A stretch of 64,000 nucleotides of DNA, from assembly GCF_019397265.1 (NCBI RefSeq), contig NZ_CP068985.1:6979001-7043000 (forward strand), in the 5' to 3' direction. How positions within the stretch are numbered: position 1 is the stretch's first letter; each line of letters begins with the position of its first letter. Both the position numbers and the translations under genes were made by a program. The stretch is from Nonomuraea coxensis DSM 45129. Lineage in GTDB: Bacteria > Actinomycetota > Actinomycetes > Streptosporangiales > Streptosporangiaceae. The notes beneath the pieces were generated by a model. The model was not told the DNA's origin and made no database searches. It saw nothing but the letters and a program-made list of their open reading frames with translations. Shown in pieces: positions 16,889 through 25,530 of the stretch.

Positions 16889-18676
16889 TCAAACCCCGTG
16901 GGCCTGCAGCCACAGTTCGAGCAGGCCGAGTTGCCAGAGCGGGTTCACGCCGGTCGGCGTGCTGTCGGCGTCGGGGTCGGCGAGCAGGCGGGAGACGTAC
17001 TCGGGGCGGAAGAGGCCGCGCTCGCGGGCCGCCCGGCTGGTCAGCGCGTCGCGCACCAGGTCCAGGACGCGCCCGTCCACGTGCCTGATGGCGGGCACGG
17101 GGAAGTAGCCCTTGGGCCGGTCGACGACCCCCGCGGGCAGCAGGCGGCGGGCGGCGTCCTTGAGCACGCCCTTGCCGCCGTGCGCCAGCTTCAGCTCGGC
17201 GGGGCAGGCCGCGGCCAGCTCGACCAGCTCATGGTCGAGGAACGGGGTGCGGGCCTCCAGTCCGTGCGCCATGGTCATGTTGTCCACCCGTTTGACCGGG
17301 TCGTCCACCAGCATGGCGGTGGTCTCCAGGCGCAGCACGGCGTCGAGGGCGGTGTCGGCGCCGGGCCTCGCCAGGTGCTCGCGGACGTACGCGCCGCTCG
17401 CGTCGTGGTCCAGCAGGTGTCCTGGCGCGAGGACGCGGGCCAGCTCGCCGTGCGGGCGGTCGAAGAACTCGCGGGCGTAGACGTCGGCGGCCCCCTCGCG
17501 CGGCACGTCCGCCAGCGGCGGGAACCAGCGGTAGCCCGCGAACACCTCGTCGGCGCCCTGGCCCGACTGCACCACCTTGACGTGCCGGGCGACCTCCTCC
17601 GACAGCAGGTAGAAGGCGACGCAGTCGTGGCTGACCATCGGCTCGCTCATGGCGCGCACGGCCTGCTCCAGGCCGTCGACCAGACGGGCGTCGGGGATGC
17701 GGATGCGATGGTGGTCGGTGCCGAACCGCCCGGCCACCAGGTCGGAGTAGGCGAACTCGTCGCCCTTCTCGCCGCCCGCGGCCTCGAAGCCGATGCTGAA
17801 CGTGGCCAGCCCCTCCTGCCCCTGCTCGGCCAGCAGCGCCACGATGAGGCTGGAGTCCAGGCCGCCGGACAGCAGCACGCCCACCGGCACGTCGGCCACC
17901 ATGCGGCGGCGCACCGCCGTGCGCAGCGCGTCCAGGACGGCCCGCCGCCATTCCTCGGCGTCGAGCCCGGCGTGCTCGGGCAGCGCGCCGCGGGTGTAGG
18001 GCGGGTCCCAGTAGCGGTGCTCGCGGCTCGTGCCGTCCGGCTCGACCACGAGGACGGTCGCCGCGGGCAGCTTGCGCACCCCGGCGAGGATCGTCCGCTC
18101 GCCCGGCACCAGGGCGTGGAAGGTCATGTAGTGGTGCAGGGCCACCGGATCGACGGTGGTGTCCACGTCGCCGGCCGCCAGCAGGGCGGGCAGCGAGGAG
18201 GCGAAGCGCAGCCTGCGGCCGTTCTCGGCCAGGTACATCGGCTTGATGCCGAGGCGGTCGCGCCCCAGCACGACGCGGCCGGTGTCGCGCTCGGCGACGG
18301 CGAAGGCGAACATGCCCTTGAAGCGCTCCACGCAGGCGGGGCCCCACCGGTGGTAGGCCTTCATGAGCACCTCGGTGTCGGAGGTGGAGTAGAAGCCGTA
18401 GCCGTCGCGGCGCAGCTCGTCACGGAGCTCCGCGTAGTTGTACAGGCAGCCGTTGAACACCACCGCCAGCCCCAGTTCGCCGTCCACCATCGGCTGGGCC
18501 GCCTTGTCCGACAGGTCGATGATCTTCAGGCGGCGGTGGCCCAGCGCCACAGGGCCCTGAGACCACAGTCCCGAGCCGTCCGGCCCGCGATCGTGCATCT
18601 CCTCCGCCATCCGGTCCACCGCGGCGATGTCCGCCTCCTCGTCGTCGAAGCGGATCTCGCCGCACAGGCCGCACAT
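16889..18676 (-). CDS. asnB: Asparagine-synthase-type amidotransferase (N-acetylglutaminylglutamine amidotransferase-like)
   Basis: 595 aa. The N-terminal Ntn glutaminase has the nucleophile Cys2 (MCGLCGEIRFDD) and RGPDGSG; the C-terminal ATP-pyrophosphatase domain has SGGLDSSLIV. It takes ammonia from glutamine to amidate a carboxylate. The CGEIRFD start and GHRRLKIIDLS pattern resemble the NAGGN amidotransferase subgroup rather than plain asparagine synthetase. An excellent AAGGAGG site precedes the ATG. It lies 20 nt after a GCS2-type ligase and overlaps an S9 peptidase, a combination consistent with synthesis and turnover of an amidated dipeptide osmolyte. Confidence 0.88.
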   Translation of the reverse strand: MCGLCGEIRFDDEEADIAAVDRMAEEMHDRGPDGSGLWSQGPVALGHRRLKIIDLSDKAAQPMVDGELGLAVVFNGCLYNYAELRDELRRDGYGFYSTSDTEVLMKAYHRWGPACVERFKGMFAFAVAERDTGRVVLGRDRLGIKPMYLAENGRRLRFASSLPALLAAGDVDTTVDPVALHHYMTFHALVPGERTILAGVRKLPAATVLVVEPDGTSREHRYWDPPYTRGALPEHAGLDAEEWRRAVLDALRTAVRRRMVADVPVGVLLSGGLDSSLIVALLAEQGQEGLATFSIGFEAAGGEKGDEFAYSDLVAGRFGTDHHRIRIPDARLVDGLEQAVRAMSEPMVSHDCVAFYLLSEEVARHVKVVQSGQGADEVFAGYRWFPPLADVPREGAADVYAREFFDRPHGELARVLAPGHLLDHDASGAYVREHLARPGADTALDAVLRLETTAMLVDDPVKRVDNMTMAHGLEARTPFLDHELVELAAACPAELKLAHGGKGVLKDAARRLLPAGVVDRPKGYFPVPAIRHVDGRVLDLVRDALTSRAARERGLFRPEYVSRLLADPDADSTPTGVNPLWQLGLLELWLQAHGV

Positions 18677-18696
18677 GATGAGGAACCTCCTTGTCG

Positions 18697-19926
18697 TCAG
18701 ACCGCCGGCCGCTGATGCTCGGCCCGATGGTCAGGCTGGTCGTCGAGCTGGTCGTGGGGACAGGGGATGGGCAGGTCGTCGGGCCGGGGGGTGTGCAGGT
18801 CGTGGTTCCAGTCGCAGGAACGGGTCTCGGACAGCAGCAGGTCCACGACGTCCTCCAGGCGTCCGCGGCGGGCGTGGGCCGCTCGCTGCCGCGCCGCCGA
18901 GCTGCCCCGAGCGGGGGCCTGCCGCGCCAGCGCCGAGACCAGCTCCCAGTCGCCCGCCTCCGCGAGGTGCGGGCGCGCCCGGTCGAGCAGGCACGCGATC
19001 ACCTCGGCCGCCGGGCGCGGCGTCCCCTCCACCGGGTCGACCAGCGCGCCCTCCAGGCCGGACCGCGCCGCCTGCCAGGTGGCCGCGCGCACCGCCTCCA
19101 GGTGCACCTCGCGCTCGACGCCCCGGCGGACCGCCTCCAGCTCCGTGGCGACCAGCGCCCGGAACAGCCCGGCGATCAGCACGACGTCCGCCAGCCGCGG
19201 GCAGGAGTCGCAGATGCGCAGCTCCACCGTGGGCAGGTGGCAGGAGGGCCGGATGTCGAAGTAGATCATCCCGGGATCGGCGACGACCCCGGACCTGATC
19301 AGCTCGTCGATCATCCGCTGGTAGTCGGCGGCCGAGTCGTACCACGCCATCGGGCCGGTCGTGGGCCAGCGCTGCCACACGAGGGTGCGGTAGCTGGCGT
19401 AGCCGGTGTCGGCGGCGTCCCAGAACGGGGAGCTGGCGCTGAGCGCCAGCAGCGGCGGCAGCCACGGCGCGAGCCGGTGCGCGACGGCCACGGCCAGCTC
19501 CCGGTCGCGCACTTCGGCGTGCACGTGCATGCCGCAGATGAGCTGCTCGCGGGTGAGCACCTGGAAGTCGAGGAGCATCCGCTCGTAGCGGGGGTCGGGG
19601 AAGATCTTGAGCTGGTCCTCGTCCACGAGCTGGGGGCTGCCCGCGGCCACGACGCCGAGGCCGAGCGCCTCCGCCTCGCGGACCAGCGTGGCGCGCATGC
19701 CGCACAGGTCGCCCGCCAGCTCGGTCAGGCCGCGGAAGGGCAGGCTGTTGGACTCCACCATCGAGCGCTGCAGCTCGTGCGTGAAGCGGGCGGGGGGCAG
19801 CGCCTCCAGCAGCAGTCCGGACCGGGCCGCCAGGTGACGGGTCCGCAGATCCACGACGTGGAACTCCTCCTCCACTCCCACTTTGATCGGCTCTCCTGAC
19901 TCCGGCACGATCATCACCCCCGACAT
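18697..19926 (-). CDS. Carboxylate-amine ligase, glutamate-cysteine ligase 2 (GCS2/YbdK) family
   Basis: 409 aa. ATP-dependent ligase of the GCS2 fold that joins a gamma-carboxylate to an amine. Family motifs: VGVEEEFHVVD (metal-binding Glu cluster), HELQRSMVESNS, CGMHVHAEV (His pair), and HLPTVELRICDSCP. The C-terminal about 70 residues are acidic/His-rich and unlike the fold. First gene of the GCS2-asnB-S9 operon. It could be a generic gamma-glutamyl ligase, but co-transcription with an amidotransferase suggests a dedicated dipeptide product. The start is the ATG at 19926; an ATG 12 nt downstream is also possible. Confidence 0.85.
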   Translation of the reverse strand: MSGVMIVPESGEPIKVGVEEEFHVVDLRTRHLAARSGLLLEALPPARFTHELQRSMVESNSLPFRGLTELAGDLCGMRATLVREAEALGLGVVAAGSPQLVDEDQLKIFPDPRYERMLLDFQVLTREQLICGMHVHAEVRDRELAVAVAHRLAPWLPPLLALSASSPFWDAADTGYASYRTLVWQRWPTTGPMAWYDSAADYQRMIDELIRSGVVADPGMIYFDIRPSCHLPTVELRICDSCPRLADVVLIAGLFRALVATELEAVRRGVEREVHLEAVRAATWQAARSGLEGALVDPVEGTPRPAAEVIACLLDRARPHLAEAGDWELVSALARQAPARGSSAARQRAAHARRGRLEDVVDLLLSETRSCDWNHDLHTPRPDDLPIPCPHDQLDDQPDHRAEHQRPAV

Positions 19927-19964
19927 CGAGCCCTAAAAGCAGACACTCCCCCATAAATCGCAGG

Positions 19965-19992
19965 TTTAGCATCGTCCTTCATCGCCTAGAAT
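19965..19992 (+). promoter_or_regulatory. Leaderless promoter candidate of the acyltransferase gene
   Basis: TTTAGC (19965-19970), 16-bp spacer, TAGAAT (19987-19992), then 7 nt to the ATG at 20000. No ribosome binding site is present, so a leaderless message is likely. Confidence 0.5.
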
Positions 19993-19999
19993 CCGACGA

Positions 20000-21115
20000 A
20001 TGTCCCTGCCCCCTGCCCGGCTGGCCTGGCTGGACGCCCTCCGGGGGCCGGCGGCGCTGGCCGTCACCGCGCACCACGGCGGCTGGACCTTCGTCCCCGC
20101 CCTCTACGCCGTCATCGACGCCCGCGTCGACCTGGGCACGTGGGGGGTGTTCGTGTTCTTCCTGGTGAGCGGCTACATCATCCCCGCCTCCCTGGAGCGG
20201 CGCGGCGACGTGCGCGCCTTCTGGACCGGCCGCGCCTTCCGCCTCCTGCCGCTCCTGCTCGCCGCCTGCTGCGCGGCGCTCCTGCTGGCCGCGCTCGGGC
20301 TGGTCCCGCTCGCGTCCGGGCTCGGCTCCCGACCGCTCCCCCTCGTCGCGCTCGGCAACGTGACGATGCTCCAGGAACTGCTCAACCTGCCCGCCGTCGT
20401 GTCCGTGACCTGGACGCTGTCGTACGAGATGGCGTTCTACCTCATCAGCGTCGCCCTCTACGCGACCGGCCAGGCCCACAGGTCGGCGGGGATCTCCCTG
20501 TCCCTGGCGGTCGCCGCCGTGCCCTTGGGGCTGCTCTTACCGCGGGCCGCGATCGGCCGCGGCGACCTGCTCGCCGCGCTGCTCGCCCTCGCCGTGGTGG
20601 CCGCCGTCGCGGTGACCGCGCTGGCCGGCGGCCGGGCCCGTACGGCGGCCGCCGTCACGGGCGGCCTGCTCGGCCTCGCGCTCGTGATCGCCGGCAGCCG
20701 GGGCGGCACCTGGCAGGGCGTGATCATCCTGGCCGCCATGTTCGCCGGAACCGCCGTCTACCGGGCCGAACGCGGGGAGATCCCGTGGCGCTCGGCGGCC
20801 GTCGCCGTGGCGGCCACGCTCGGCTGCGGGATCCCCGCCAAGGACGACCCCGGCTGGGCGCCGGCGCTCGTGCTGGCCTTCGCCGCGTTCGGGCTGGCGT
20901 TCGCGCTGCGCGGGCGGGCCTTCCCGCGCTGGCTGACCTGGCTCGGCGTGGTCAGCTTCTCGCTCTACCTGCTGCACCCGCTCCTGCTGCACCTCGTGCC
21001 GGGACTCGGGCTGTACTACCTCGTGCTCGTCCCGTTGAGCGGGGTGACGTACCACCTGGTCGAGGCGCCGGCGCAGCGGCTGGGACGGCGGCTGCGCAAG
21101 CCGGAGAACGCCTAG
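20000..21115 (+). CDS. Acyltransferase 3 family membrane protein
   Basis: 371 aa with about ten TM helices. The start ARLAWLDALRGPAALAVTAHH contains the family Leu-Asp-x-Leu-Arg-Gly signature and the functional His; FFLVSGYIIPASLERRGDVRAFWTGRAFRLLP is the second conserved block. It would move an acyl group from the cytoplasmic side to a surface glycan or lipid. It is a paralogue of the protein encoded at 56804-57979, which shares FFLVSGYIIP and the VTWTLSYEM segment. It is apparently leaderless and monocistronic. Confidence 0.85.
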   Translation: MSLPPARLAWLDALRGPAALAVTAHHGGWTFVPALYAVIDARVDLGTWGVFVFFLVSGYIIPASLERRGDVRAFWTGRAFRLLPLLLAACCAALLLAALGLVPLASGLGSRPLPLVALGNVTMLQELLNLPAVVSVTWTLSYEMAFYLISVALYATGQAHRSAGISLSLAVAAVPLGLLLPRAAIGRGDLLAALLALAVVAAVAVTALAGGRARTAAAVTGGLLGLALVIAGSRGGTWQGVIILAAMFAGTAVYRAERGEIPWRSAAVAVAATLGCGIPAKDDPGWAPALVLAFAAFGLAFALRGRAFPRWLTWLGVVSFSLYLLHPLLLHLVPGLGLYYLVLVPLSGVTYHLVEAPAQRLGRRLRKPENA

Positions 21116-21214
21116 ATCGTCCCCATGCCCGGCTCGCCGGGTTCGACCCGGCCGGTCTGACCGTGTTTGGCCCGGCCGTGGCGGGGCACCGGTGCGGTCC
21201 CTGGGAGGAGTGGG

Positions 21215-22135
21215 ATGGCACGCAGGCTGCTGGCGATGGGCAACCCGGCCGCGGGCGGGGACGACGAGGCGACCCGCCGGGCGGTGCTCGGCGTGCTCGG
21301 CGGCGGGGCCGACGTCGTCTTCCGCCCCCTGGAACGGCCGGACGACCTGGACCGGGCACTCGCCGAGCACCCGGACCGCGAGCCCGTCGTGCTCGGCGGC
21401 GACGGCACCCTGCACCGGGTGGTGGCGGCGCTGCTGGCCCGCGGCGAGCTGGAGCGCCGCCCGGTGGGCCTGATCCCGATGGGCACCGGCAACGACCTGG
21501 CCCGCACCCTCGGCATCCCGCTGGACCCGGCCGAGGCCGCGCGGGTCGTCCTGGACGGCACGCCCCGCCCGCTGGACCTCCTCATCGAGACCGGACCCGA
21601 GGGGGACCACGGAGATGACGGGAGCGGCGGGATCGTGCTCAACGCCGTGCACGTCGGGGTCGGCGCGGAGGCCAGCCGGCAGGCGACGCCGCTCAAGCCG
21701 TTCCTGCGCCGGGCCGCCTACGCCGCCGGCGCGCTGCTCGCGGGCGTGCGCAGCAAGGGCTGGCGGCTCCGGGTCCACGTGGACGGCCGGCAGGTCGCCG
21801 ACGGGCGGCGGCGCGTCCTCATGGTGGGGGTCGGCAACGGCGTCTCGATCGGTGGCGGCACCCCCTTGGCCCCCGGCGCGCGGCCCGACGACGGCCTCGC
21901 CGACGTGGTCGTCTCCTACGCGGTCTCGCCGTGGGGGCGGCTGGCGTACGGGGTGCTGCTGCGGCTCGGCCGGCATCCCGAGCGGGACGACGTGGCGACG
22001 TTCCGGGGACGCGCGATCGTGGTCGAGGGCGAGCCGGTGCCCGCCAACGCCGACGGCGAGCTGTGCCCGCCCGCTCCGCGCCGCTCCTGGACCGTACGCC
22101 CGGCCGCCTGGCGGGTCGTGGCGCCCCGCCCCTAG
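21215..22135 (+). CDS. Diacylglycerol kinase family lipid kinase
   Basis: 306 aa. The DAGK domain shows LAMGNPAAGG at the start, VVLGGDGTLHRVV (nucleotide-binding GGDGT) and IPMGTGNDLARTLGIP. The C-terminal beta-sandwich includes VGVGNGVSIGGGTPLAPGARPDDGLADVV. GGGAGGAG six bases before the ATG makes the start secure. It is a second, more canonical copy of the family found at 7630-8514. It ends ten bases before the convergent LtrA gene. Confidence 0.9.
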   Translation: MARRLLAMGNPAAGGDDEATRRAVLGVLGGGADVVFRPLERPDDLDRALAEHPDREPVVLGGDGTLHRVVAALLARGELERRPVGLIPMGTGNDLARTLGIPLDPAEAARVVLDGTPRPLDLLIETGPEGDHGDDGSGGIVLNAVHVGVGAEASRQATPLKPFLRRAAYAAGALLAGVRSKGWRLRVHVDGRQVADGRRRVLMVGVGNGVSIGGGTPLAPGARPDDGLADVVVSYAVSPWGRLAYGVLLRLGRHPERDDVATFRGRAIVVEGEPVPANADGELCPPAPRRSWTVRPAAWRVVAPRP

Positions 22136-22145
22136 CCCGGGCCTG

Positions 22146-23363
22146 TCAGGCTTCCCGCAGGTCGCGGCGCTGCTCGGCGTAGCGCGCGGTCTCCACGGCG
22201 GCCAGCGCCACCAGGACGAGCGTCAGCCCCGCCAGCGCGGCCAGCGGCGGCAGCACGATCGCCACCGGCAGCCCGGCCAGCAGCGCGCCGATGGCGAGCA
22301 GCCTCGGCAGGCTGAGCACGCCGTGCATCAGGCCGCCGAACAGCACGTGCCCGCCGAGGTAGAGGGCGGCGCCGCCGTACAGGACGGAGGCGTGGAACCC
22401 GCCGAGCGCCCCGCCCTCGCCGGCGTGGGCCAGCACGCCCTGGACGCCGAACGCGGTCACGACGACGCCGGCCACGATGGGCAGGTGCCCGTAGGTGTAG
22501 CCCTCCACGACCATCTTGACGCGGATCGCGCCGAGCGCGCGCACCAGCCGGTGCTCGGCCGCCGGCGCGACCACGTCGAAGTACAGCCACCACAGGCACA
22601 CGGCCACCGCGATCCCGAGCGCGGCCCCGGCGAGCAGCGGGACGCTCACCGCCCGCCCGGCGGCCCCCGCTGCGGTGGCGGCGGCCGACTCGCCGAGGGC
22701 GAGCAGCACGAAGAGGCCGTGCCGCTCGCTCCGCCGCGCGACGTCGCGGACCCGGAGGCCGCCGCGGCGCGCGGTCAGGTGCGCCCCGGCCCGGTCGACG
22801 GCGAGCGCTCCGGCGAACAGCACCGTCTGCGCCCATCCGCCGAGCAGCGCCCCCGCCACGAGCAGCGGCACGCCCGCCAGCAGGGTCCCCCAGGAGAGCG
22901 CGATCCGGCGAGGCGCCCCTTCGTCGCCCTCCGCCCCTGACACGGCGCCGTCCACGGCGAGGTGCACGGCCCGCACCAGCGCGTACGCGCCCACGACCAC
23001 GAGCGGCCCGTTCAGCCCGCCGGTCGCGTCCCGCCAGGCTTCGGGCACGGCGAGCGCCACGGCGAACACCGCGGCGCTCGCCACCGCCATCCCGCCGCGC
23101 ACCACGCCGTCGCCGGCGCGCCCCCGGTCGCCGAGCCAGGTGTAGCCCTCCCACGCCCACCACAGCAGCGCGAGCAGCAGCAGCCCCTGAAGCAGCCCGT
23201 GAACGCCGTGCTCCTGCGCCATGAGCGCGGTGACCCGGGTCGCCGCGAACACGAAGAGCAGGTCGAAGAAGAGCTCGAAGGTCGTCGGCCGGTCGCTCTC
23301 GCCGGCCGGGCGGGTCGTGCCCGATAACCGCGGCCCGCGCCGCGGGTCCCCCTGCTCGGCCAT
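22146..23363 (-). CDS. Low temperature requirement A (LtrA) family membrane protein
   Basis: About 405 aa, with 11-12 TM helices. The family signature FELFFDLLFVFAATRVT is at residues 30-46, with ARRSERHGLFVLLALGES and YGHLPIVAGVV further on. LtrA was named from a Listeria cold-growth mutant; the biochemical role is unknown. The start at 23363 uses GGGGTGG upstream; a second ATG at 23378 with GGGGAAGGG very close is equally possible. Confidence 0.82.
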   Translation of the reverse strand: MAEQGDPRRGPRLSGTTRPAGESDRPTTFELFFDLLFVFAATRVTALMAQEHGVHGLLQGLLLLALLWWAWEGYTWLGDRGRAGDGVVRGGMAVASAAVFAVALAVPEAWRDATGGLNGPLVVVGAYALVRAVHLAVDGAVSGAEGDEGAPRRIALSWGTLLAGVPLLVAGALLGGWAQTVLFAGALAVDRAGAHLTARRGGLRVRDVARRSERHGLFVLLALGESAAATAAGAAGRAVSVPLLAGAALGIAVAVCLWWLYFDVVAPAAEHRLVRALGAIRVKMVVEGYTYGHLPIVAGVVVTAFGVQGVLAHAGEGGALGGFHASVLYGGAALYLGGHVLFGGLMHGVLSLPRLLAIGALLAGLPVAIVLPPLAALAGLTLVLVALAAVETARYAEQRRDLREA

Positions 23364-23378
23364 GGCCGGCCACCCCAT

Positions 23379-23916
23379 TCCCTTCCCCGGATCGATTGCC
23401 GACGGGAAGGTTATAGGTGGCTATGGGCGGGCGTCTCCACGATCACCCTGTTTTTCGTGATCCGTAAGGGTTCGCCCTCCCCTTCGGCCCCCACCGCGCG
23501 CCGCCCGTACGGCCCCCGCCGTCCGCCCCTTCCGGACACGGCGCGCCGACCGTCGAGACCCTCGCCCGTCAACCACACGCGGGCCCGCAAACCCCACAAA
23601 CATCACTTAACTCATGAGCCCGAAATATCACAATCCACGAACACCCCACCGATTCGATCATTCAACAACCCGCAGAAGCCCTTCTCTCGCCACCACAAAA
23701 CCATCTCCAACGTGCGCGAATGCCACATCATTTCTTGATCGAACAACCCTCACCACTCCCCGTCCCCCTCATTCTGGTCACAAACATTTCCCGAAATAAC
23801 CGGTCTACCGCATTGCGATTGACTGGAATTGTTGGAACATATGGTCAGAGTCATCGAGTGAGGTCCGAAGATCGCCAACCCCGGACGGGTGGCGGCGTGG
23901 GAAAGGGGCAACGCTC
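23379..23916 (+). other. Long intergenic region of low GC and C/A strand bias
   Basis: About 540 bp without a credible gene. From about 23560 to 23850 the GC content drops to roughly half, and the plus strand is rich in C and A with few G. A possible promoter is TTGACT (23819-23824) with TATGGT (23840-23845), spacer 15, leading to the methyltransferase gene. Otherwise I see no repeats or stable long hairpins. Confidence 0.5.
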
Positions 23917-24750
23917 ATGCACCAAAGGGCTGTCCGAAACCTGGCCAAGCTCGAAACGACGCAGGCGCGCATGACGCGTATCTTCGACGCGGCGGCCGGC
24001 GGGAAGAACAACTTCCAGGCGGACAAAGACATGGTGCGCCATTTCGAGCAAGCCGCTCCCGTCCTCACCACCGCCGCCCACGCCGTCCTGCAGTTCCTCT
24101 CCCGTGTCGTACGCCGTCTGGCCGCCACCGAGGGCATCGACCAGTTCATGATCATCGGCAGTGGCGTGCCCAGCGGCCTCCCGCCCGGCCGCCGCCTGCA
24201 CGACCTCGCCCGCCAGGTCTCCCCCAGCCCCGCCGTCCGGACCGTGTACGTCGAGAACAACCCCATGGTCGTCACCATGGCCCAGGCCACCATCGAGCCC
24301 TTCTCCGACCTCGTCCGGGTCGTGGACGGCGACATCCACGAGATCGACGAGATGCTCGGCGACCGGGTCGTCCAGACCTTCCTCGACTGGGACCGCCCCA
24401 TAGCGGTCCTGCTGCTGTCCGCGCAGAGCCTGGACGACGAGGAGTACGCCCACTACGTGATCAAGCGCCTGCGCCACGCGGCTCCGGCCGGCAGCTTCCT
24501 CGCCCTGGCGCACACCACGTTCGACGCGGTCCCCCAGGAGCTCCTCCCCGCCGTCCGCGACGTGCTCGCCATGACGCTCCCGCACCTCGCGATCCGTACG
24601 AAGGAGGAGATCGAAGCCCTGCTGGACGACCTCGACCTGGTGGAGCCCGGCCTCGTCTGGGTGCCCGAGTGGCACGCCGGCGACGACGCCGCCTGCGCCG
24701 ACCAGCCCGCCACCTCGGGCAACTACGGAGCCGTGGCCCACATCCCCTGA
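23917..24750 (+). CDS. SAM-dependent methyltransferase, DUF574 (Methyltransf_19) family
   Basis: 277 aa. The N-terminal TRIFDAAAGGKNNFQADKDM is the family start (usually Y-D-x-x-L-G-G-K-x-x-F/Y-x-A-D). The nucleotide fold follows with MIIGSGVPS (glycine loop variant), VYVENNPMVV (acidic end of strand 2) and VVDGDIHE. DUF574 proteins are multicopy in actinomycetes, often beside DUF397/XRE genes, and their substrates are unknown. GAAAGGGG lies 9 nt before the ATG. A Crp-type regulator gene starts 24 nt downstream, so they are probably co-transcribed. Confidence 0.85.
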   Translation: MHQRAVRNLAKLETTQARMTRIFDAAAGGKNNFQADKDMVRHFEQAAPVLTTAAHAVLQFLSRVVRRLAATEGIDQFMIIGSGVPSGLPPGRRLHDLARQVSPSPAVRTVYVENNPMVVTMAQATIEPFSDLVRVVDGDIHEIDEMLGDRVVQTFLDWDRPIAVLLLSAQSLDDEEYAHYVIKRLRHAAPAGSFLALAHTTFDAVPQELLPAVRDVLAMTLPHLAIRTKEEIEALLDDLDLVEPGLVWVPEWHAGDDAACADQPATSGNYGAVAHIP

Positions 24751-24773
24751 CAACCCGCAGCGGGAGGCTTCCG

Positions 24774-25466
24774 GTGGTGGCGAAGTGGCCGACGGGCACG
24801 TTCCTCGCCCGGCTGCCCGAGGCGATGCCCGCGGAGCTCGTCGGGCTCGGCACCACGTTCGTCGCGCCGGACGGCACCCGGCTCATCCGCCAGGGCGAAG
24901 CCGGCTCCCTGGTCTACCTCATCCTCCACGGCCTGGTGAAGATCACCACGCAGGCCCAGAACGGCGAACGGGCCCTTCTCGCCATCCGGGTCTCAGGCGA
25001 CATCGTCGGCGAGATGGCGATCCTCGGGTCGGGCAGGCGCACCGCCGACGTCACCACGTGCGGCCCGGCCTCGCTGTGCGCGATCAAGGGCAGTGCCTTC
25101 GTCGGTTACCTGCAGCGGCACCCGCACGCCGCCTTCGCCCTCTCCGGCCTCCTCGGCGACCGGCTGGAATGGGCCAACCAGCGCCGCCTCGAGTTCGCCG
25201 GGTACGACGCCGAGGTGTGCCTCGCCAGGATCATCCTCGCGCTGGCCGCCGCCCACGGTCGCGCCGTGCTGGAAGGCGTGGACATGGGGGTCCGGCTGAC
25301 CCGCGCCGAGCTGGGCAGTCTGGTCGGCGCCAAGGAGCCCACGGTCCAGAAGGCGCTGCGCTCGCTGTCGGAACGCGGCCTGGTCCTCCGCGGCCACCGC
25401 CGCGTCGTCATCAGGGACATGCCGGGTCTGGCGAAGTTCGCCGACTGTGTGCCGGAGAACCGGTAG
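24774..25466 (+). CDS. Crp/Fnr-family transcription regulator with intact cyclic-nucleotide pocket
   Basis: 230 aa. The N-terminal cNMP-binding beta-roll contains a phosphate-binding cassette, GDIVGEMAILGSGRRTADV (residues 75-93). It has the Gly-Glu pair (79-80) and Arg-Thr-Ala (89-91) used by cAMP-binding members, so cyclic nucleotide binding is plausible. The C-terminal winged helix reads LTRAELGSLVGAKEPTVQKALRSLSERGLV. GGAGG six bases before the GTG at 24774 fixes the start. It is 64 nt upstream of a nucleotidyl-cyclase-like gene, so it may sense that enzyme's product; this is inference. Confidence 0.88.
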   Translation: MVAKWPTGTFLARLPEAMPAELVGLGTTFVAPDGTRLIRQGEAGSLVYLILHGLVKITTQAQNGERALLAIRVSGDIVGEMAILGSGRRTADVTTCGPASLCAIKGSAFVGYLQRHPHAAFALSGLLGDRLEWANQRRLEFAGYDAEVCLARIILALAAAHGRAVLEGVDMGVRLTRAELGSLVGAKEPTVQKALRSLSERGLVLRGHRRVVIRDMPGLAKFADCVPENR

Positions 25467-25530
25467 AAATCCGGGTCCTTTCCCGCTCTCCGGCGTCATC
25501 GTCTCCTACGGGAGCGACGACAGGAGCGCG

